Shown: positions 53,730 through 61,600 of the stretch, in pieces | Layout of the letters: the number at the start of each line of letters is the position of its first letter | How positions within the stretch are numbered: the first letter of the stretch is position 1 | NCBI RefSeq assembly: GCF_016864235.1 | Contig: NZ_CP045732.1 | Coordinates: forward strand, 1,302,001-1,366,000 | DNA length: 64,000 bases | From: Legionella sp. MW5194 | GTDB lineage: Bacteria > Pseudomonadota > Gammaproteobacteria > Legionellales > Legionellaceae | Direction: 5' to 3' | The notes under the pieces: model-generated | The model's input: the letters and a program-made list of their open reading frames with translations, nothing else | Database searches by the model: none | Told to the model about the DNA's origin: nothing | Position numbers and translations under genes: made by a program

Positions 53730-54142
53730 CTTGCGCTCCTTGCAATCAGACTAAAATTGATTTCCCTTAACAAATCATCTTGTTTGAGCGTGAACAGCTG
53801 TTGCCCCACCAATACCGTCAGACCTCGCTCAATGGTTAGTGGACCAAGATTTCTAATGACTTGTGGTAATGGTTGTTGAAAAACTTGTTGCAGGCTTTCG
53901 CTTTGCTTTTCTTTAGGAGTAAGGTGATAACCGGAATAACGTAACCAGTAATTCACTGCTTCCCCTATGGTTTGAATGGAGGCAGGAAAATGAATCTGTT
54001 GCACAGTTTTTAATGGATTAATTTGAGCGGCTAGTGGTTGATTGCTAACCGTGGCATAGCGGCTTACTTGGGTGATATTAGCTGCATGAACTTGCAGACC
54101 ACATAACATAAGGCTGAATAGCATAGTTTTTTTAAGCATCAT
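53726..54142 (-). CDS. PilL-like conjugative element protein (TIGR03748 type)
   Basis: About 138 aa from ATG 54142, preceded by GGAGGCG. Signal peptide MLKKTMLFSLMLCGLQVHA, then VSRYATVSNQPLAAQINPLK, TIGEAVNYWLRYSGYHL and LGPLTIERGLTVLVGQQLF. This is the PilL N-terminal-like domain found at the head of PFGI-1-type clusters. Its start overlaps the csrA-type stop. Confidence 0.8.
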   Translation of the reverse strand: MMLKKTMLFSLMLCGLQVHAANITQVSRYATVSNQPLAAQINPLKTVQQIHFPASIQTIGEAVNYWLRYSGYHLTPKEKQSESLQQVFQQPLPQVIRNLGPLTIERGLTVLVGQQLFTLKQDDLLREINFSLIARSAR

Positions 54143-54350
54143 CGCCTCCTGATTGATTTCTAAGTGCCTGCGCTTGTTCATGTTGTGCCACTGCTTTGCG
54201 GACAAAGACTTCTTTACGTTCAATATCAACATGCTTAGGCGCTTCTATACCTAGCCTGATTAGCCCCTCGTTTTCAGAAATCAGATGTACTTTGATTCGG
54301 CCTTTATCAATGTAAATTGCTTCGCCGATACGACGGATTAAGGTCAGCAT
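54132..54350 (-). CDS. lvrC: CsrA-family RNA-binding regulator (LvrC type)
   Basis: A 72-aa CsrA paralogue: MLTLIRRIGEAIYIDKGRIK, RLGIEAPKHVDIERKEVFV. The key residues of CsrA are in place (L4-like TLIRR and the R of IERKEVF). CsrA proteins bind GGA motifs near start codons; several genes of this operon have GGAGG sites, so autoregulation of the ICE at the RNA level is plausible. It overlaps lvrB by 7 bp. In Legionella such a csrA-type gene is called lvrC or csrT-like. Confidence 0.92.
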   Translation of the reverse strand: MLTLIRRIGEAIYIDKGRIKVHLISENEGLIRLGIEAPKHVDIERKEVFVRKAVAQHEQAQALRNQSGGDDA

Positions 54351-54703
54351 GGTGTTTTCTCCTTAGCTTCTTTGAAGAGGTAGTCTTTCATTTGGTTGAT
54401 ATGCAGTTGAACGACCAGGGGATCTGTAGGGACATGCGGTTCAGTTTTTTGTTTGATCGCTTCTTGACGGGCTTGGATGCCTTTTTGGATGTTGGTGCAA
54501 TACTCATAAAAAATAGGCAGACAAGGAGGAACAGCTAGCTTCTTCTTTATTTGTTCTAAAGCAAGTTTCAGCACCTGATTGTCAAACTCTTTCAAACCTT
54601 CTGACCATTCTCGTTTGGAGAGTTCAAGAAAATTTGTGTTGCTGTAAGTTGACACCCACAGATATCCATAAATTGCTGCGAAGCGCATAAACAGTGTATC
54701 CAT
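54344..54703 (-). CDS. lvrB: LvrB-like protein
   Basis: About 119 aa from ATG 54703 (MDTLFMRFAAIYGYLWVSTY), chosen because it starts four bases after the lvrA stop with AAGAG just before it; the longer frame to 54856 would sit inside lvrA. Helical protein with LSKREWSEGLKEFDNQVLKL and PCLPIFYEYC, as in Legionella LvrB, a protein related to replication-initiation helpers. Role in ICE maintenance unknown. Confidence 0.82.
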   Translation of the reverse strand: MDTLFMRFAAIYGYLWVSTYSNTNFLELSKREWSEGLKEFDNQVLKLALEQIKKKLAVPPCLPIFYEYCTNIQKGIQARQEAIKQKTEPHVPTDPLVVQLHINQMKDYLFKEAKEKTPC

Positions 54704-54707
54704 TCTC

Positions 54708-55610
54708 TTATCGTGCTCTGGTGTTGTCGAATGAGAGGATATTGCTTCCTGGGTCTGATGATTCATCAAAGTCGAAATCGAAGGTTGCATCTTTGCAGGA
54801 TTCAGTAAGGATATCTGTTGCTGATTTTTTCCGAGAACGTGCTTGATTGGCTTCATTCTGCTGCTCCTCTTGGGTTTTTAAGGTAAGTAATTCATCGTTC
54901 CAACATTTGCGTGAAAGCCAGGTGGCTGGGTATTTCCAGTTCGGCAGCCATTCGCCAATAAACTCCATTTCTTCACGGTTATTAATTTGGGCTTGAAGTC
55001 CGTTTAGTATTTGTTCAACCATTTGTTCATCCGGTTGTAGATAACCAAACTCACGCCAGGCTTTAGTTCTGTCTTGTTTTAAAGGATAAAGAGACCAAAA
55101 TTTTTCAAATTGCTGCTTTAAAAAAATAAAACGATCTTTGGAGTTATGAGGTGTGTCGGGTTTTGTGTTTTGCGCTGTGCTGGGTTTTTGATATTTTTTA
55201 TCGTAACTTGATGATTTAATATTATTTTTATCGTTCGGATTTGTGACGGGTTGATGTGTCGGGTTTGTGACGGGTTTATTTTGAGCAGACAAATCCGAAT
55301 TGGCTAAAAGGCATTTTAAAATGAGTTGTTTCCCAATAGATTTAATCTCCACTAATCCAGCGCGTTCAAGAGCATAGATGATACGGCGTAATTGTGGGCG
55401 ACTTGGGCTACCAGAGTGTTCGAAGCCTTGGTGTGGTTCAACGTAGAGGGCTTCAGCAAGCTGTTGATAGCTGATTTTACGTTTAACGCCTACCAGAAAG
55501 GTATTACGATCCATATACGGGCGAATCCCCAGCAAATATGCTGATTGCTGAATGTAAGGCAATCCCATCAGCGCAGATAATTCATCGGTATTAACAAACA
55601 AAAATCCCAT
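54708..55610 (-). CDS. lvrA: LvrA-like protein
   Basis: A 300-aa protein. The N-terminal winged-helix-like part (KRKISYQQLAEALYVEPHQG, RIIYALERAGLVEIKSIGKQ) is followed by a low-complexity linker (residues about 110-150) and a C-terminal helical segment (FWSLYPLKQDRTKAWREFGY, then WKYPATWLSRKCW) as in replication-initiator-like proteins. Position upstream of lvrB and the csrA-type gene identifies LvrA. The operon promoter lies 105 bp upstream. Confidence 0.82.
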   Translation of the reverse strand: MGFLFVNTDELSALMGLPYIQQSAYLLGIRPYMDRNTFLVGVKRKISYQQLAEALYVEPHQGFEHSGSPSRPQLRRIIYALERAGLVEIKSIGKQLILKCLLANSDLSAQNKPVTNPTHQPVTNPNDKNNIKSSSYDKKYQKPSTAQNTKPDTPHNSKDRFIFLKQQFEKFWSLYPLKQDRTKAWREFGYLQPDEQMVEQILNGLQAQINNREEMEFIGEWLPNWKYPATWLSRKCWNDELLTLKTQEEQQNEANQARSRKKSATDILTESCKDATFDFDFDESSDPGSNILSFDNTRAR

Positions 55611-55682
55611 TTCGCTATTTCATCCTTAATAAGCACTGCTAAAAACAGCACTTGCACTATCAAATGGTTTCAATTAGTATCA

Positions 55683-55709
55683 ATCAATAACACGAAGTGT
55701 GTTGTTGAT
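55683..55709. promoter_or_regulatory. Operator-like palindrome
   Basis: ATCAATAACAC-N5-GTGTTGTTGAT, an 11-bp inverted repeat with one mismatch. It starts six bases downstream of the lvrA promoter -10 box and lies between the divergent XRE regulator and lvrA, so it is a good candidate binding site for that regulator. Confidence 0.65.
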
Positions 55710-55714
55710 AACCC

Positions 55715-55742
55715 ATTGTAAATAGGCGCTTTTTAGAGTCAA
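55715..55742 (-). promoter_or_regulatory. Promoter of the lvrA-T4SS operon
   Basis: On the minus strand TTGACT (55742-55737), a 16-bp spacer and TACAAT (55720-55715). Both boxes are within one or two bases of the sigma-70 consensus. The transcription start would fall inside the palindrome at 55683-55709. Confidence 0.6.
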
Positions 55743-55776
55743 TGGGGTATTTCCTTTTGATAGCAAATGAACCTAA

Positions 55777-56037
55777 ATGAATATGAAAAAAAATATTGGT
55801 AGTAGGATTACGCAGGCTAGAAAGGCGAATGGGTTGACGATTAAAGTCTTGGCTGAGAGGACGGGATTAGGGGCTGCTAGAATTGGAAATTGGGAGCAGG
55901 GTACGAGAAGCCCTGGACCAGGGGAAGCGAAGGTATTATCTAGGGAGTTAGGAGTTGCTGCTTCTTGGTTGCTTTGTTTAACGGATGATCCTTTTGGGGA
56001 GCGACTTGATGATATTGTTAAGGAGTTATTGGTTTAG
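55777..56037 (+). CDS. XRE-family transcriptional regulator
   Basis: An 86-aa DNA-binding protein that is mostly a helix-turn-helix: IGSRITQARKANGLTIKVLA, ERTGLGAARIGNWEQGTRSP, then LSRELGVAASWLLC. It is divergent from lvrA with a shared 166-bp intergenic region that contains the operator palindrome. By analogy with other ICE repressors it likely controls the conjugation operon. Confidence 0.85.
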   Translation: MNMKKNIGSRITQARKANGLTIKVLAERTGLGAARIGNWEQGTRSPGPGEAKVLSRELGVAASWLLCLTDDPFGERLDDIVKELLV

Positions 56038-56232
56038 AGTTTTATTCATCTAGTTTTGCGTATGTGCAGATAGTAGCTAATTGGCTACCTTAATCAAGCC
56101 CTTATCCATCTGATTATGTTAAGAAAACAAATAGGCGAAGGTTAAAATAAAACCAGGTTAAAATAAAACCATTGAATCAAAATAATGGGCAATGTATACT
56201 AAAAAATTTTTTTGATAGTAAAAAGGTCCAAG

Positions 56233-58620
56233 ATGTTCTTTTCTTATCAACTCCCCTTAAGCGTTGTCAATAATATTACCAGATTTCTCGATAAAGACAG
56301 CAAGGCACAACTTAGTAAAGTTAATCGAGCATGGAACAACTTTCCCTTTGAGGCTCAAAATCTTACAGTAAATTGTGACGATGAGGTTCCTGTTGACCAG
56401 CTGATGCCACATGTGTTGAAGGTGTTATCAAAAAAAACAGATTCCGTATCGATTGTACGTCTAACTGCAGGATGCTCTCCATGGGCGGCAAGTTATAAGG
56501 TAAACACTGGGAAAGAAAGTTTTGTTATTCGTCAAATTAATCATGGCAGTGAAAGTCATCATGAAATTCTGACTTCATTATTTTTTTCTGAGGCAGGTGT
56601 TGCCCCCAAAATAGAATATTTTGATTTTGCTTCTGGCATTTTTATCATGCGGTTTGTTGACAATGATCCAAACTTATTGAGAAATCCCAATACAAACCAG
56701 TTAGAGGATTTAGCCGCTAAACTCAGAAAGATACATCAAGGGCCAAAATTAAAACGCCCCACGGAGGTTGAAAGCTCCACTCTGATATCTTTAAGGCGTA
56801 GTCAGCTTGAAACCATGTTTCAGAAGTATTCAGAGTTTTATTTGTTAGCTTATGCCCTTGAGCAGCTTAATTATTTTGCTACTCTGACTAGAGAGGATGC
56901 CCTCTGCCATAATGATATCAATCCTAATAATTTGTTAGCGCAACAGGATAATATTTTCTTTATCGATTGGGAATGTGCCGGTGTTAATGACGCTTTATTA
57001 GATTTGGCCACCATTGTATCGACCTTGCGTTTGAGTGCTAGTCAAAGTGATATTTTGCTAGAGAAATATATTGGGGAAAAACCATCTGAAGAGCAAATGA
57101 AGCATTTTAATTTGATGAAACAGCTTGCTCTTCTACGCTTTGCGATTAGTTTTGCAGCAAATATCAAGAATCCTGAACAGGTACGAATGATGGAAATCAA
57201 ATCTATTCCAGCATTTAATCAGTATCGTCCTGACCAACATGGTGTTGTTGACAGAGGAAGTGATGCCGGTCGTTATTTCATTAGCATTATGCTAATCAAG
57301 CAAGCCATGCTTACAATAAATGATTACCACTTCAAACAGGTCATTTTGTTGGAAAAGGCACCTCGAGCACAACTGCATTATTTACCCTTACCACATATTG
57401 TTTGGAATAAGATTTTTAACCTACTATCTCCTATTGAACTCGCTAAATTAAAATTGGTGAGTCGAGATTGGGCGGCGATGGTTCGTTCCCTACAAAGTCA
57501 GGAGCAAACCTTTACTCAAAAAAGTGTTATGGCTTTAGCTAAATCCGAGGATATAGGTCGAAGATTATGGAATGCTTTAGTATGCTTTATGCCTAACCCA
57601 AGAGGGACCTTGGGGCTACTATCAGGTGGATTATCTCCATTTTGTCAGAATTTTTTCCTTGATACAGGCTTACACAAGTTTGTGATTAAAGTGGTGGCAA
57701 ATGGTGATGTTTCATTCATTCCAGAGTGTGTGGTTAACAGTCTTGCCAGTCTACAAGGCGTAGGTCCCCTTGTAGAGCGTGTTGATTTTGCCAATGGAGT
57801 TCAAATTAGTGAGTTTGTTGAAAATGACATGAGCTGGTTAATCCAGCGTAAACCGTCTCATCTAGCTGAACTGGCGGCAGCATTAAGAACATTTCATAGT
57901 GCACCACAACCTAGAATCACCTGTTTCTTCAAAAAAGATAAATTCGATGAAATGGTTGATACTGTCCTGAGACAGTCTGAAACTATGCCTTTCTTAGCGG
58001 AGTTTAAATGGGCTATCTCTCTTATTCGTCAGATTGATCCAGTGTTGAGGAAAGATATTAAGCAAGTTATTTGTCATTTTGATGTTAATCCCTGGAATAT
58101 TCTTTATAGTGCTAAACGACATCAGTTTAAATTGATTGACTGGGAGTTCACTAGGGTAGGTCAACCGCTTATTGATGTGGCCACTATCGCCAATTTTCTT
58201 CGCCTGAATCCCATTGAAGAAGCATTTTTCTTAATGGCGTATATCAATCAAGGTGTCAGTCCACGTGATGAGGCAACCTATCAATTGGCTAAACTCTATG
58301 CGTATCTTCGCTATGCTATTTGTTCAGCAGCTATTAATGGGGATACATCGTACACCATAGATCCAAGTATTGTAGAAAGTTTACCGCGGTTTAGTGAATT
58401 TAATCCTAAATTGCTTAAGATTGATAAAAACACGGCGGAAGGGCGTTACTATATCGCTAAGATGTTTTTAAAATCTGCTGACACATTGCTCAAGGAAGTT
58501 AACTTTGTCGAACAATTAAGAATTTTTCGTGACACCGGTACTCAGGAAATATTGGATATCCCTCAAGTGCCCCTCCTTGAGGATGTAAGTAGTAATGGAC
58601 AGAACAACACCCCATTCTGA
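56233..58620 (+). CDS. Tandem F-box/APH-kinase fusion, candidate effector
   Basis: About 795 aa from ATG 56233 (AAAAGG upstream; a TTG 21 bases earlier is in frame). It holds two copies of one F-box plus kinase unit. Unit 1: F-box at residues about 1-40 (LPLSVVNNITRFLDKDSKAQ), kinase with ALCHNDINPNNLLA and IFFIDWECAGVND. Unit 2: F-box near residue 385-420 (LPHIVWNKIFNLLSPIELAK, VSRDWAAM), kinase with QVICHFDVNPWNILY and KLIDWEFTRVGQP. Both kinase units keep HxDxxxxN and D-W residues; the N-lobe lysine is R in unit 1 (FVIRQI) and K in unit 2 (FVIKVV). Likely a host-directed effector that couples ubiquitin-ligase recruitment to phosphotransfer. No classical signal peptide. It overlaps the polyketide synthase start by 26 bp. 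Confidence 0.85.
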   Translation: MFFSYQLPLSVVNNITRFLDKDSKAQLSKVNRAWNNFPFEAQNLTVNCDDEVPVDQLMPHVLKVLSKKTDSVSIVRLTAGCSPWAASYKVNTGKESFVIRQINHGSESHHEILTSLFFSEAGVAPKIEYFDFASGIFIMRFVDNDPNLLRNPNTNQLEDLAAKLRKIHQGPKLKRPTEVESSTLISLRRSQLETMFQKYSEFYLLAYALEQLNYFATLTREDALCHNDINPNNLLAQQDNIFFIDWECAGVNDALLDLATIVSTLRLSASQSDILLEKYIGEKPSEEQMKHFNLMKQLALLRFAISFAANIKNPEQVRMMEIKSIPAFNQYRPDQHGVVDRGSDAGRYFISIMLIKQAMLTINDYHFKQVILLEKAPRAQLHYLPLPHIVWNKIFNLLSPIELAKLKLVSRDWAAMVRSLQSQEQTFTQKSVMALAKSEDIGRRLWNALVCFMPNPRGTLGLLSGGLSPFCQNFFLDTGLHKFVIKVVANGDVSFIPECVVNSLASLQGVGPLVERVDFANGVQISEFVENDMSWLIQRKPSHLAELAAALRTFHSAPQPRITCFFKKDKFDEMVDTVLRQSETMPFLAEFKWAISLIRQIDPVLRKDIKQVICHFDVNPWNILYSAKRHQFKLIDWEFTRVGQPLIDVATIANFLRLNPIEEAFFLMAYINQGVSPRDEATYQLAKLYAYLRYAICSAAINGDTSYTIDPSIVESLPRFSEFNPKLLKIDKNTAEGRYYIAKMFLKSADTLLKEVNFVEQLRIFRDTGTQEILDIPQVPLLEDVSSNGQNNTPF

Positions 58621-61600
58621 AGTAGTTGATGTTACAGACCCTTGTGTTGTAGTTGCAGCCAGTGTTGAATTGCCTTCGATTCATACACTGGACGCTCTTT
58701 GGGAAGCATTGTGTCAAAAACGAGGAATGCATTTAACTTCCAACCAGCATCGCCAACGCTGTGAAGAATTATCGTTAACCAATGCTAATTTGTTAAATGA
58801 TTGGGGATTTGTCAATCAATATGGAATTTCTTCATCAGAACTATCGCAAGTTGATCCACAGCAATATCTTGCGATTCATGTGATTGATAAAGCAATAAAG
58901 TCTGTCAATCTTTCAGCAGAAATCTTGCAATCTTTTAACACAGGAGTGTTTGCCGGGGTAATGTCTGTTGATCACTTACATCGTATGATTGAAGATGGTG
59001 TCCAGGTGGATAGTCGTTTTTTTTTAAATCATTGCGAAGCCTCCATTGCTAATAAAGCCTCCCATTTTTTCAATTTTACAGGATCGAGTAAAACGGTTAA
59101 TGCGGCTTGTGCTTCTTCCTTAATTGCTGTCCAGGATGCCTGCCTTAGCCTCGAAGCGGGAGTATGTGACTGGGTATTTGTGGTAGGTGTAAACCATATT
59201 GGCAGCAAGCATCGTTATCACAGTTTTAAGCAAGCCGGAATGATATCACGTTCTGGCAGCTGTCATACTTTTGCGATGAACGCAGATGGTTACATCCCAT
59301 TGGAAGGTGCGGTATGTCTTTTACTGACACGACAAAGTCTGGCCAATCAACTGCATCTTAAACCAATGGCAAAAATTATTGGTATTTGTAGCAACCATAA
59401 TGGTACAACACCCAGTATGACTGCTCCCAGTGTTGAGGTCCAATCTGATTTATTAGCTAGAACAAAGGAAATGGTTGCATCACTTGATCTGAACTATGTT
59501 GAAACGCACGGTACGGGAACAAGTTTGGGTGATCCTATCGAATTAGAGGCGATTCAACGACATTATCCAAATGTTTTCATCGGTAGTATCAAGGCCAATT
59601 TAGGCCATTTGGAGGCTGGAGCTGGTTTGTTAGGGATGCTTAAGGGCATTCTTGTTTTACAGCATCAACAAATACCTCCACATCTTATGACAGGGCAAGC
59701 TAATCTCCTTATGCCGGCCAATCTGAAGATTAATGAGACGATGTTGGACTATCCGCATCGACATGTCGCAGTGAGTTCTTTTGGTTTTGGAGGTAGCAAT
59801 GGTCATGCTATTCTGGAGCGCGTTACTTCACCAGACATTAACATATCGCTTGATAGAAAATTACCACTGTTACTTGCTGCAAAAGATAAAGATCAGTTGC
59901 TGCTTCTTAAAACCCAGTTGAGGCAACACTATCAGCATCATGACAATTTCGTAACACATTTTGCCCTTTCCCAATTACAACAACGACATTTACCAGAAGA
60001 GAGAGCGATGCTTTGGCTAATGCCAAATGGTGATTTAAGCGAATGGCAAGACACACCCGAAAATGAGTACTGTATCGAATTAGATTTTGCTAACGAAGCT
60101 ATCTGTTTAGAATTATATACTCTTTGCCTGAACTATTTACCCGAACCTATTTTAATCGAGGCCTACGGTACAGCATGCCAGTTCGCTTTAAAATTTTCCC
60201 CAAATGAGGGAACAGTGATTCGTTTGAATAATCAGGATTATTGGTCTTTCCGAGCATTGGATAAATACATTAAGGAATTGTCTGATCTACCTCAATTACC
60301 TGACGATCAGTTTTCACAATTTATTAAACAATGTCAGTCTATTTATCAATATCAGCATACCTTCAAAGCATTTGCTCATGCATCGAATAACCCTTCAATG
60401 CTAGATTGTCTTCAGCACTCCATTATGCCAGTGCAAACAGCAAGCTTAGTATTGCAGTTGCTGTGGCTGCGTGTTCAGTTAACGCAAAAATGGTCCTTAC
60501 AAGCTGCGGAAGAGGAGAGTTTACAAGCATTCCCATGGCAATACCGAGAGTGGATAGCCTTGTTTAAACAAGAGATTTGTTCTTTGACGGATGCACTTTC
60601 TATTTTAAATGGTGATGAAGGGATCCAGGCATTTTTATCAAGTCGATTGGTAAGTCGGATTAAATCCATAGACTATAACCAGTTGTCCAGACTGGCTGAA
60701 CTAAAAGTTCAGCATATGAATAATCAGGATAGTAATGATGAGAATGGTCATTGTCTTATCCACCTTAATGAATCCTGTATCATCCAATTAGTGTCGACTA
60801 ATCAGAACAGTTCCTCAACAATTGACCATACCCGTTTGTTGCAATTTTGCTGGCTGCGCGGTATTGATGCACGTTGGGATAAAGATTATCAAGACATTCC
60901 TTTCTATCGTAAGGGAATTATTCCTATGAAACAATCCGAGGCATCGCTCTATACCGTCTGTCATCATTATAAAACCAATTCCTTAGCCAAGAACATTAAG
61001 CAAATTCAATTCGAGGAGAAGATAGGATTAACTCATTATCAACAGTTGTTATCAAATTTACACCAGCTGATAAATGAAAATAACAAACCAGTTTTATCCA
61101 TCTCTCATTCCGATAAACTCTTTTTACAACATGCCGAGTTACTGGGTAAGGCAATTTCTTTAGAGTTTGGTGATTCAGCAATCTGCTGTTTTGATACTTA
61201 TGGGCATCAATATCATCATTCTTTAGTAGAACTTAAGCCAAATACCAAGTCAGAAGCCTTCGAGACAAAAGGCCACTATGTCATTACCGGTGGCACTGGC
61301 GGCTTAGGTCTGGAGTTATGTCATTTTCTTTGTGAGAATTACGAGGCAACGGTTACCTTGGTTGGCAGAAAAGCATGGTCGGAATTATCAACTACGGTAA
61401 AAGAGCGCATTGAGTCGCCACAAATAAATTATGTTCAATGTGATATCAGTAATACTCATCAATGGCTCCACCAATTGCACTCTTTATCTGAAAAACAACC
61501 GATTGATGCTTTATTTCATCTTGCGATTGCCACTAATGACCAATTGTTTGTGCAAATGACTGCTGAAGAGTTACAAGGTGTACTGAAAGAACGTTGGGAT

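Noticed and set aside
54703-54856. Longer N-terminus for LvrB
   Set aside because: It would overlap 149 bp of lvrA; the internal ATG at 54703 has AAGAG ahead of it and begins where LvrB homologues begin.
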